Shown piece after piece: positions 37,276 through 45,138 of a stretch of 64,000 bases of DNA (the first letter of the stretch is position 1; every line of letters starts with the position of its first letter). The position numbers and the translations under genes are program-made. Below the pieces are notes generated by a model that saw only the letters and a program-made list of their open reading frames with translations, did not search any database and had not been told where the DNA came from. Source of the DNA: a bacterium HR33 (GTDB lineage Bacteria; Gemmatimonadota; Gemmatimonadetes; Gemmatimonadales; GWC2-71-9); the NCBI GenBank assembly GCA_002923375.1, contig BEIJ01000002.1, positions 744,001 to 808,000 on the forward strand, given 5' to 3'.

Positions 37276-38616
37276 GTGCAGCAACGGTTGGATACTTTGC
37301 GGCACAGATCGGATGACGCCCGGCCGCCCGAGAATGTCATCTTCCATACTGTGGAGCCAACGCACGGCTTCCTACAAGACACAGCCGCCGGGCTGGTCCA
37401 AAGGCTCTGGGGCTACGGCGGCCTGCGCGGCCTTCAACGCAAAGTGGTACTGGCCGTGCTCCGCGGCCGGGACTGCCTCGCCGTGCTCCCCACGGGGGCG
37501 GGGAAGTCTCTCTGCTATCAGGTACCGGCGCTGCTCCTTCCGGGCCTCACGGTGGTGGTCTCCCCTCTAATCTCGCTCATGCAGGACCAGGTGGCGGGGC
37601 TCAGGGCGAGAGGAATCGCGGCGGCATATCTGAGCAGTACCCAGTCTCCCAAAGTCCGGCGAGCCGTCTGGAGAGCGACGCTGAAGGGCGCAGTCCGCCT
37701 GCTTTACGTGGCACCGGAACGGCTGCACCAGCTCCGAGCGCTGGGGGGCCGGGTCAGCGTCTCGCTCCTGGCAGTCGACGAGGCTCACTGCATCAGCGAG
37801 TGGGGACACGAGTTCCGGCCCTCGTACCGCACGATCGGCCGTTATCGCCGGCTTCTGGGCCGGCCGCGCACCGTGGCCCTGACAGCGACGGCCACGCCCA
37901 AGACTAGGGAGGACATAATCGGAGTGTTGGGCCTCGAGCGCCCGGTCCTGGCGATCGCCTCCTTCGATCGGCCCAATCTATACTTCGAAGTGCACAAGGT
38001 GGCGGACGAGCGCTCCCGCTTCGAAGCGCTGACTTCCATGCTGAGAGGCCTAAAAGGGAGCGCGATCGTGTACCTTCCCACCCGCAACCGCACGGACGGC
38101 ATCGCAAAGGTGCTGCGCCAGCGGGGATTCAACGCGGCTCCCTACCACGCCGGCCTCCCGGGTCCCGCGCGGAGGGCTTTGCTGGCTCGCTTCCAGCGCG
38201 GCGAGATCGACATCATGGTGGCTACCAGCGCGTTCGGGATGGGCATAGACAAACCCGACGTGAGACTGGTAGTCCACCTGGGCGTACCCGTGCGGCCGGA
38301 AGCCTATTATCAAGAAGCCGGCCGCGCCGGGCGGGACGGCAAACCTGCACGTTGCGTTCTGATCTGGGCCCCTTACGATCTGGAACTCGCATCCCTTTTC
38401 ACACAAGGACCCAGCCACAAAAAGTCCGAAGCCCTCCAAAGGGCTTTCGACACCATGCGGCGATACGCTAGCGGGCGCGAGTGCCGCCGGAAGCTCTTGT
38501 TGGGATACTTGGGCGAGGGTATAGACCGCTGCTCCGGATGCGACCGATGCATACCTGAAAATTCGGCTGCCCGAACCTTCCGCCTGCTACCTCGGGGACG
38601 TAGCTTACAATCGTGA
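37276..38616 (+). CDS. RecQ-family ATP-dependent DNA helicase, short form
   Basis: 446 residues. Helicase motifs are intact: Walker A LPTGAGKSLCYQ near 75, SPLISLMQDQV, DEAHCISEWGHEFRPSY, ALTATAT, ATSAFGMGIDKPDVR, YYQEAGRAGRDG. The zinc-binding region (ECRRKLLLGYLGEG ... RCSGCDRC) is present. The protein then stops, lacking the winged-helix and HRDC domains of full-length RecQ. The start is uncertain: ATG-like starts lie well before the helicase domain, and GTG 37351 is also in frame. It is probably a repair or recombination helicase; a second full-length RecQ may exist elsewhere. Confidence 0.88.
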   Translation: MQQRLDTLRHRSDDARPPENVIFHTVEPTHGFLQDTAAGLVQRLWGYGGLRGLQRKVVLAVLRGRDCLAVLPTGAGKSLCYQVPALLLPGLTVVVSPLISLMQDQVAGLRARGIAAAYLSSTQSPKVRRAVWRATLKGAVRLLYVAPERLHQLRALGGRVSVSLLAVDEAHCISEWGHEFRPSYRTIGRYRRLLGRPRTVALTATATPKTREDIIGVLGLERPVLAIASFDRPNLYFEVHKVADERSRFEALTSMLRGLKGSAIVYLPTRNRTDGIAKVLRQRGFNAAPYHAGLPGPARRALLARFQRGEIDIMVATSAFGMGIDKPDVRLVVHLGVPVRPEAYYQEAGRAGRDGKPARCVLIWAPYDLELASLFTQGPSHKKSEALQRAFDTMRRYASGRECRRKLLLGYLGEGIDRCSGCDRCIPENSAARTFRLLPRGRSLQS

Positions 38617-38636
38617 CTTTGTCGAGGTTCTAAGCC

Positions 38637-39956
38637 ATGTCTCGCTGGCTCGGGCTTCCCGCCCTGTGGCTCTGGTTGGCTTTCCCGGTTCACTCGCTCC
38701 CCCAGGAGAGAACGGTATACAGGGTCACCGTCTCGGGCGTGATCGAACTCGGCCTGGCCCCGTATGTGGCGCGGGCGCTGCGAGAAGCCGAAGCTGCGGG
38801 AGCCGCGGCCGTGGTGCTCGACCTGGAAACACCGGGCGGCCGGGTGGATGCGGCGCAGCAGATAGTCAGAGCCGTCACCGAAGCTCGCATCCCGGTTTAC
38901 GCCCTGGTGAATGTCCACGCTTGGAGCGCGGGGGCGATGATCGCGCTCGCTGCAGACTCGATCTACATGGTACCGGGCTCCTCTATCGGGGCGGCGACCC
39001 CGGTGAGCGGTGCGGGAGAGAAGGCTCCTGAAAAGATAGTGAGCGCCATGCGCGGCGAATTTCGGGCTCTGGCGGAGCGCCGGGGGCTCGATCCTCGCGT
39101 TGCGGAAGCGATGGTGGACGAGGATGTGGAGATCGAGGGGATAATAGAGAAAGGAAAGCTCCTCACCCTCACCGCGGGAGAGGCAGTGCGGCTCAAGGTA
39201 GCAACCGCCGAAGTGGAGAATCTGGAAGCCATGCTGGAACGCGTGGGGCTTGCGGGAGCTGCCGTGGTTACGGTCGGGGTGAACTGGGCCGAGCAGGTCG
39301 TACGATTTCTGTCGCACCCGGTGGTGGCTCCGCTGCTGCTTTCGATCGGCGTGCTGGGGGTCCTGATAGAGCTCAAGACCCCGTCCTTCGGCCTGGCCGG
39401 GGCAACCGGGCTTTTGGCTCTTGCGGCGTTCTTCGGCAGTCACCTCATCATAGGGCTGGCCGGGCTGGAGGAAATCATTTTGCTGGTGGCGGGTTTGATA
39501 GCTCTGGGAATCGAGGTGTTCGTCACCCCGGGATTCGGGATAGCCGGCATCCTCAGCATCTTGCTCATCGGCAGCTCGGTGTTTCTCGCGCTGATCGGGA
39601 ATCTTCCCACTTGGGACGACGTAGCGCGGGCTAGCGGTATAATGCTGGTTGCGGTCCTGATCGTGATCGCCGCTGTCTATACGCTTTTCCAGTATTTTCC
39701 GGCCAGCGACCGCTGGAAGAGTATATTTCTCAAGGCTGCGACGGCCAAAAGCGAAGGTTACATTGCGGCCCCACCGCGCACCGACCTGGTAGGCGCCGAA
39801 GGAGTGGCGGCGACGGACTTGAGACCTTCTGGCGTAATGCTCCTGGGCGGGGAGCGCCTCGACGTGGTTTCCGATGCCGGTTTCGTGCCTAAGGGTACGC
39901 GAGTGCGGGTGGTGCGATCTGAAGCCTACCGCCTGGTGGTCGAGCCGGTGGAGTGA
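38637..39956 (+). CDS. nfeD: NfeD-family membrane serine protease (ClpP-class)
   Basis: 439 residues. Signal peptide (LGLPALWLWLAFPVHSLPQ), a ClpP-like periplasmic protease domain with VLDLETPGGRVDAAQQI and the nucleophile Ser in VHAWSAGAMIAL near 100, then about four membrane segments (220-350) and a C-terminal OB-fold NfeD domain (GAEGVAATDLRPSGVMLLGGERL). NfeD is usually encoded beside a flotillin or stomatin, and here floA follows. It is thought to act with them in membrane-domain quality control. Confidence 0.93.
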   Translation: MSRWLGLPALWLWLAFPVHSLPQERTVYRVTVSGVIELGLAPYVARALREAEAAGAAAVVLDLETPGGRVDAAQQIVRAVTEARIPVYALVNVHAWSAGAMIALAADSIYMVPGSSIGAATPVSGAGEKAPEKIVSAMRGEFRALAERRGLDPRVAEAMVDEDVEIEGIIEKGKLLTLTAGEAVRLKVATAEVENLEAMLERVGLAGAAVVTVGVNWAEQVVRFLSHPVVAPLLLSIGVLGVLIELKTPSFGLAGATGLLALAAFFGSHLIIGLAGLEEIILLVAGLIALGIEVFVTPGFGIAGILSILLIGSSVFLALIGNLPTWDDVARASGIMLVAVLIVIAAVYTLFQYFPASDRWKSIFLKAATAKSEGYIAAPPRTDLVGAEGVAATDLRPSGVMLLGGERLDVVSDAGFVPKGTRVRVVRSEAYRLVVEPVE

Positions 39957-39987
39957 GGCGAGCGGTCATATGCAAGGGGGTTGAACG

Positions 39988-40983
39988 ATGAGGGAACTGT
40001 TCGAGCTGGCGCCCTGGCTGCCGCCAGTGCTCTTGGTGCTGGCGGCGATCGTGGTGGCCGGCATAGCTAGCTTTATCCCAGTAAGGCTGTGGATCGAGGC
40101 CCTGGCGGCTGGAGTGAGGGTCGGGCTTGGAACACTCATCGGGATGAGGTTGCGGAAGGTGAGTCCGGCGGCCGTGATTCGCCCGCTGATCAACGCCACC
40201 AAAGCGGGGCTCAATTTGGATATCAATGCCCTGGAAGCTCACTACCTGGCGGGGGGCAACGTCGACCGGGTCGTCAAAGCTCTCATTTCGGCGGACAAAG
40301 CTGGGATCGATCTCACCTTCCAGCGGGCGGCGGCGATCGATCTGGCCGGCCGCGACGTGCTGGAGGCGGTGCAGGTTTCGGTAAACCCCAAGGTGATCCA
40401 GACGCCCAAGGTGGCGGCGATGGCGAAGGACGGTATTCAGCTTATAGCGATCGCCCGGGTTACGGTCAGAGCCAACATTCACCGCCTGGTGGGCGGCGCC
40501 GGGGAGGAAACGATCTTGGCCCGCGTGGGCGAGGGGATCGTCTCCACCATAGGTTCCTCGGAGTCCCACAAGGCGGTGCTGGAGAATCCGGATCGGATAT
40601 CCAAGACGGTGCTGGAGAAGGGGCTCGATAGCGGCACTGCTTTCGAGATCCTTTCGATCGACATCGCCGACGTAGATGTGGGCAAGAACATCGGCGCGGA
40701 GCTGCAGACCGACCAGGCGGAGGCGGACAAGAGAATCGCCCAGGCGAAGGCCGAGGAGCGCCGCGCCATGGCGGTGGCTCTGGAACAGGAGATGAAGGCC
40801 CGTACCCAGGAGATGCGAGCCAAAGTCGTCGAAGCTGAAGCTCAGGTGCCTCTGGCGATCGCCGAAGCGTTCCGCAACGGGAGGCTGGGAGTGATGGATT
40901 ACGTGCGTTACCGGAACGTGGAGGCCGACACCGAGATGCGGCGCAGCCTGGCGCGGGGCGAGGAAGGGAGGGAAGGACAGTAG
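39988..40983 (+). CDS. floA: Flotillin-like protein FloA
   Basis: 331 residues, normal length. A hydrophobic N-terminal hairpin ([20 protein letters not shown]) is followed by the FloA/UPF0365 signature ([43 protein letters not shown]), a PHB/SPFH-like core and a coiled coil rich in Glu/Ala ([19 protein letters not shown]). It organises membrane microdomains. AAGGGGG precedes the ATG. It is paired with nfeD. Confidence 0.94.
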   Translation: MRELFELAPWLPPVLLVLAAIVVAGIASFIPVRLWIEALAAGVRVGLGTLIGMRLRKVSPAAVIRPLINATKAGLNLDINALEAHYLAGGNVDRVVKALISADKAGIDLTFQRAAAIDLAGRDVLEAVQVSVNPKVIQTPKVAAMAKDGIQLIAIARVTVRANIHRLVGGAGEETILARVGEGIVSTIGSSESHKAVLENPDRISKTVLEKGLDSGTAFEILSIDIADVDVGKNIGAELQTDQAEADKRIAQAKAEERRAMAVALEQEMKARTQEMRAKVVEAEAQVPLAIAEAFRNGRLGVMDYVRYRNVEADTEMRRSLARGEEGREGQ

Positions 40984-41561
40984 TGGACTTGGACAGCCTG
41001 ATCCAACTGATAGTGCTCCTCGGGGCGGGCTTGGCCTGGCTTTTGGGGGGCGGGCGCAAGCAACAGCCGGGAGACCGCTCGCAACCGGGGCCGGTGCGGC
41101 GTTCTGGAACCGGCACCCGCCCGGCGCCACAGCGAGCCGAACGGAGGGCGGGAACCCCCACCACGATGGAGCGCACTGGGGACCAGGTCCAAGCTCGCAG
41201 GCGTCCGGAGCCTGCCACAGCGCGAAGACAAGCGACGCTGGAGGACCTGTACCGGATTCTGACCGGGGAGCCGGTGGGCAGGCCGGTTTTACAAGAAGCG
41301 CCGCCTCCCCCGGCGGACATCCAGCCGCGGGACATGGAGGCCCGGCCGCTGGAGCAGATTCCCGAGGTCGAGGCACGTTCCTTGGAAACGTTGGAGCCGG
41401 CGGGAGGAACCAGCCACGAGCGGTTCCACGAGCTTTACGTCGGGGCGATCCAGCCTCCGCGGCAACCCCTCAGAAGGCCGCGGCTCAGATTGCGACCCGC
41501 GAGCGCCCGTGAAGGGATATTGTGGCGGGAGGTGCTAGGTCCACCCAAGGGACTGCGATGA
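40983..41561 (+). CDS. Hypothetical membrane-anchored protein downstream of floA
   Basis: 192 residues from GTG 40983, sharing one base with the floA stop. One N-terminal membrane segment ([19 protein letters not shown]) precedes a low-complexity Arg/Pro/Glu-rich cytoplasmic tail with no recognised domain. Its tight coupling to floA suggests a membrane-microdomain partner; that is inference only. It overlaps the dehydrogenase gene by ATGA. Confidence 0.7.
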   Translation: MDLDSLIQLIVLLGAGLAWLLGGGRKQQPGDRSQPGPVRRSGTGTRPAPQRAERRAGTPTTMERTGDQVQARRRPEPATARRQATLEDLYRILTGEPVGRPVLQEAPPPPADIQPRDMEARPLEQIPEVEARSLETLEPAGGTSHERFHELYVGAIQPPRQPLRRPRLRLRPASAREGILWREVLGPPKGLR

Positions 41562-42790
41562 TCGATTCCCCGTATCTGACGCCGGAGCACCACCAGCTCA
41601 GAGAAGTAGTCCGAGATTTCGCCGAGCGGGAGATCAAACCCGTCGCCCGGGAGCACGATCTTACCGCCACCTTTCCGTGGAAGACGGTCAAGCGCATGGC
41701 GGAGCTCGGGTTCTTGGGCGCTCCCTGGCCGGAAGAGCTGGGGGGAGCGGGGATGGACTATCTATCCTACATCATACTCATCGAGGAGCTAGCCCGAGTC
41801 GACGCCAGCCACGCGATTACCGTATCGGCCCACACCACTCTCGGCACGTCTCCCATAGTCAACTTCGGGACCGAAGAGCAGAAGCGGCGTTTTGTACCTC
41901 TGCTGGCATCGGGGAAAGTGTTGGGCGGCTTCGGACTCACCGAGCCCGGGGCAGGCTCGGACGCAGGGGCGACGAGGACCGTTGCCGAAGATCGCGGGGA
42001 TCATTACGTAATCAACGGCTCCAAGGTCTTCATCACCCACGGCGGAGTGGGGGAGATTTTCGTAATAACCGCCAGAACCGAGCTCGACGGCGAGTCCCGA
42101 GGCCGAGGGATAACGTCGTTCATCGTGACTAAGGACACCTGCGATCTGGAAATCGCCCAGGCACTGGGAATCGGCCACGCCGCCGAACTCCCCAAGACCC
42201 CCGGATTCAGGGCCGGCAAGAAAGAGGACAAGCTTGGCTGGCGCGCCTCCGATACCCGGGCGCTCTATCTGGAGAACGCCATAGTGCCCAAGGAGAACGT
42301 CCTGGGAGAGGTGGGGCAGGGGTTCGTGAACTTTCTCAAGACGCTGGACTCCGGGCGGATCGGGATTGCGGCGCTGGCCTTGGGTATCGCCCAAGGGGCG
42401 CTGGAGGAGTGTCTGGCCTACACCTGCCAGAGGCGGCAGTTCGGCCGTCCCATAGCTTCTTTCCAGGGGGTTCACTTTGCGCTGGCCGATATGGCCACGG
42501 AAATAGAGGCCGGGCGGCATCTGGTCTACCACGCGGCCTGGCTGAAGCAGACGGGTAGGCCCTTCAAGAAGGAAGCGGCTATGGCCAAACTCTTCACTTC
42601 CGAGCTGGCGATGCGGGCTGCCATCAAGGCAGTCCAGCTGCACGGAGGCTACGGATATACCACCGAGTACCCGGTCGAGCGGATGATGCGGGATGCCAAG
42701 ATTTGCGAAATCGGGGAGGGTACCAGCGAGATTCAACGTTTGGTGATTGCCAGGGAATTGCTGGGCGAGGAGATCGTACAAGCTGCATAG
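41558..42790 (+). CDS. Acyl-CoA dehydrogenase
   Basis: 410 residues from ATG 41558. FAD-dependent alpha,beta-desaturation of an acyl-CoA. Signature [18 protein letters not shown] near 130, [14 protein letters not shown], and the C-terminal [33 protein letters not shown] region with the catalytic-base Glu in EGTSEIQ. The substrate chain length cannot be told. The next gene starts after an AT-rich gap, so this gene closes the operon. Confidence 0.94.
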   Translation: MIDSPYLTPEHHQLREVVRDFAEREIKPVAREHDLTATFPWKTVKRMAELGFLGAPWPEELGGAGMDYLSYIILIEELARVDASHAITVSAHTTLGTSPIVNFGTEEQKRRFVPLLASGKVLGGFGLTEPGAGSDAGATRTVAEDRGDHYVINGSKVFITHGGVGEIFVITARTELDGESRGRGITSFIVTKDTCDLEIAQALGIGHAAELPKTPGFRAGKKEDKLGWRASDTRALYLENAIVPKENVLGEVGQGFVNFLKTLDSGRIGIAALALGIAQGALEECLAYTCQRRQFGRPIASFQGVHFALADMATEIEAGRHLVYHAAWLKQTGRPFKKEAAMAKLFTSELAMRAAIKAVQLHGGYGYTTEYPVERMMRDAKICEIGEGTSEIQRLVIARELLGEEIVQAA

Positions 42791-42894
42791 TGTAACTTAT
42801 TGAGAAATAGGGCAATATACGATGTTAGCTAAAGTAGTATATGAAGATGTAGTCATGTGCAAAACCAGTTTTCCACATTCCACATAAGGAGCGA
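42791..42894 (+). promoter_or_regulatory. AT-rich leader/promoter region of the RNase G/E gene
   Basis: 104 bases with far lower GC than anything around it, containing several TATA-like stretches (AATATACG, TAGTATATG) and TTGAGA at 42800. No single -35/-10 pair with good spacing stands out. It ends in AAGGAG before TTG 42895. It probably holds the promoter and a 5' leader. Confidence 0.5.
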
Positions 42895-44433
42895 TTGACT
42901 CAGTTGAAACGCGAGATCTTGATTTCGGCAACCAAGAGGGAGACGCGGGTTGCCATTTTGGAAGACGACCGGTTAGTGGAGCTTTTGGTTGACCGGCCGG
43001 ACATAAAGCGCACGGTTGGCAACATCTACAGGGGCAGGGTAGAGGCGGTCTTGCCCGGATTGCAGGCTGCTTTTGTAGACATAGGGTTGGGCAAGAGCGC
43101 CTTTTTGCATGCCAGCGACTTGGTGGAGCCCGAAGAGGACGAACTCGAGGAAGAAGAACCGGAGCGCCGGCGCAGTTCTAGAAGGGCTCCCAACATTCAG
43201 GATCTGGTCAAGCGGGGAGACACCCTTTTGGTCCAGGTCATGAAGGAGCCGATCGGCACCAAAGGGCCGCGGGTCACCACTCAGATCTCTCTGGCCGGTC
43301 GTTATTTGGTGTACATGCCCTTTGGGTCCAAGATCGGGGTGAGTCGTAAGATCGAGTCTCGGGAGGAGCGGCAGAGGTTGCGGGAGATCGTGACCCGCCT
43401 GCTGCCGGGGGATGCGGGCGGGGTGATCGTGCGAACCGTGGCCGAGGAGGCGAGCGAGGAGGCTTTAAAGCGGGAACTGAAATCGCTGATCGGTCTGTGG
43501 AAGAAGATCAAGCGGAAGGCGGCCTTTGTCCGGCCGCCGGCGCTGGTGCAGAGGGAGGCTTCTCTTACCAGCGGGATCATCCGGGACCTGTTTAGCGACC
43601 GGGTCGACCATCTGTGGGTCGATTCCAAGGAGATCTACGAGGAAATCCGGCAGTACCTCAAGCAGGTGGATCCCGATCTCCTGGACCGGGTGACCCTTTA
43701 TCAGGACCCGCTTCCCCTGTTCGACAAGTTCGACATAGAGACGGAGATTCGGGACCTGTTCAAGCGGCGGGTGGATCTTCCCACCGGCGGGTACTTGGTG
43801 ATTGAACCTACCGAGGCTTTGGTTTCGATTGACGTCAACACCGGGCGATATACCGGCAGTGCCAAGGATCCGGAGAAGACCATTCTCAGGACCAATTTGG
43901 AGGCGGCGCGGGAGATTGCCCGCCAGCTGCGCCTGCGGGACATTGGGGGGATCATCGTTATCGACTTCATAGACATGGAGTCTCGGGCAAACCGCGACCG
44001 GGTTTTACAAGAGTTGCGCGCCCACCTGGCACGGGACCGGGCCCGCACCCGGGCTTTTGCGGTTTCGGAGCTGGGGCTGATCGAGATGACCCGCCAGAGG
44101 GTGCGGGAGTCGCTGTGGGCGATGATGACCACGGCGTGTCCGGCGTGCGAGGGAACCGGGCGGGTATTCCGTCCTGAGGTGGTGGTGCGCCGTATAGAGC
44201 GTTCCCTGAGGAGGGTGGCTTTGGAGCGCAAGGAGAAGCAGCTTACGGTGAGGGTGCATCCGGAGGTTGCCCTGTACCTGTTGGAGCAGGAGCCGGGTTT
44301 TTTGGAAGAGGTGGAGGCTGCCACGGGGGTGGACCTGGAGCTCAGGGACGACCCGATGTTGCGGGTGGACGAGTTTCGTTTTGTGGCGCAGCCGGTGGGG
44401 CGGGATGTGACGCAGAAGTACGCGGTGGCGTAA
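42895..44433 (+). CDS. rng: Ribonuclease G/E family endoribonuclease
   Basis: 512 residues from TTG 42895 with AAGGAG 4-5 bases upstream; TTG 42904 is an alternative. S1 domain split by an acidic insertion (NIYRGRVEAVLPGLQAAFVD, about 35-130), then the DNase I-like catalytic domain with metal-binding Asp in SIDVNTGRY near 311 and VIDFIDME near 354. The zinc-link CPAC is in TACPACEGTGR near 415. It lacks the long E. coli RNase E C-terminal scaffold, so it is of RNase G length. It processes rRNA and mRNA. rplU and rpmA follow, a common order. Confidence 0.92.
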   Translation: MTQLKREILISATKRETRVAILEDDRLVELLVDRPDIKRTVGNIYRGRVEAVLPGLQAAFVDIGLGKSAFLHASDLVEPEEDELEEEEPERRRSSRRAPNIQDLVKRGDTLLVQVMKEPIGTKGPRVTTQISLAGRYLVYMPFGSKIGVSRKIESREERQRLREIVTRLLPGDAGGVIVRTVAEEASEEALKRELKSLIGLWKKIKRKAAFVRPPALVQREASLTSGIIRDLFSDRVDHLWVDSKEIYEEIRQYLKQVDPDLLDRVTLYQDPLPLFDKFDIETEIRDLFKRRVDLPTGGYLVIEPTEALVSIDVNTGRYTGSAKDPEKTILRTNLEAAREIARQLRLRDIGGIIVIDFIDMESRANRDRVLQELRAHLARDRARTRAFAVSELGLIEMTRQRVRESLWAMMTTACPACEGTGRVFRPEVVVRRIERSLRRVALERKEKQLTVRVHPEVALYLLEQEPGFLEEVEAATGVDLELRDDPMLRVDEFRFVAQPVGRDVTQKYAVA

Positions 44434-44513
44434 GAGTCGGGGCGCCGCAGGTTGTCGGCAGGCGGGTGTGGGGCTTTCCTACAGTGCTGGCACCTCCGCC
44501 GCACTCTACCCGG

Positions 44514-44542
44514 TTGACGTACCGCTGCGGCCCCGCTAGCAT
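44514..44542 (+). promoter_or_regulatory. Promoter of rplU-rpmA, probably leaderless
   Basis: TTGACG (44514-44519), a 17-base spacer and TAGCAT (44537-44542). The -10 box ends 9 bases before ATG 44552, placing the transcription start within about 3 bases of the start codon. The bases just before the ATG (CTCGCGCC) have no Shine-Dalgarno character. Confidence 0.6.
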
Positions 44543-44551
44543 TCTCGCGCC

Positions 44552-44866
44552 ATGAGTTACGCCATCTTTCGTGCCGCAGGAAAACAATTCCGGGCCGAGA
44601 AGGGAACGATCCTCCGGATTCCGACGATTCCGGGTGACCCGGGCTCCAAGGTCACCTTTGAAGAGGTCCTCCTCTGGTCGGACGGGGAGAAGGTCAAGGC
44701 GGGCCAGCCGCTGATCAAGGGCGCTCGGGTTACGGCGGAGATTTTGCGGCACGGCAGGGATCGCAAAATTGTGGTTTTCAAGTTCAAGCGCCGGAAGAAC
44801 TATCGCCGCAAGGCGGGGCACCGGCAGGGTTTCACCGAGATCAAGATTACCGAAGTCAAGGCTTAA
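44552..44866 (+). CDS. rplU: 50S ribosomal protein L21
   Basis: 104 residues, full length. [18 protein letters not shown] opens the protein and [19 protein letters not shown] is the diagnostic C-terminal rRNA-binding signature. It pairs with rpmA two bases downstream. Confidence 0.97.
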   Translation: MSYAIFRAAGKQFRAEKGTILRIPTIPGDPGSKVTFEEVLLWSDGEKVKAGQPLIKGARVTAEILRHGRDRKIVVFKFKRRKNYRRKAGHRQGFTEIKITEVKA

Positions 44867-44868
44867 CG

Positions 44869-45138
44869 ATGGCTCATAAGAAGGGCGTAGGCTCCAGCCG
44901 CAACGGGCGCGACTCCCAGCCCAAGTATCTGGGCGTCAAGCGCTTCGGGGGTCAGGTGGTGAGGGCGGGGAACATCTTGGTCCGCCAGCGGGGGACCAAG
45001 TTTCACCCCGGCAAGAACGTAGGGCGTGGGGGTGACGACACGTTATTCGCCCTCACTGACGGAGTGGTGAAGTTCGAATACAAGAGCAAGGGACGGCTGA
45101 TGGTAAGCGTCTATCCCACAGCCGCGGCTGCTCAGTAG
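44869..45138 (+). CDS. rpmA: 50S ribosomal protein L27
   Basis: 89 residues. [20 protein letters not shown] is the N terminus that reaches the peptidyl-transferase centre, with [23 protein letters not shown] the core. There is no Firmicutes-type N-terminal extension. The last bases overlap the convergent RCC1 gene by 7. Confidence 0.97.
   Translation: MAHKKGVGSSRNGRDSQPKYLGVKRFGGQVVRAGNILVRQRGTKFHPGKNVGRGGDDTLFALTDGVVKFEYKSKGRLMVSVYPTAAAAQ

Noticed and set aside
43130-43200. Acidic insertion in RNase G/E as a frameshift
   Set aside because: The reading frame and S1 domain resume normally after it; acidic inserts in the S1 region occur in this family.
44439-44535. Long-range pairing CGGGGCGCCGCAG with CTGCGGCCCCG as an rplU leader riboregulator
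   Set aside because: The second arm lies between the -35 and -10 boxes of the rplU promoter and would not be in the transcript.
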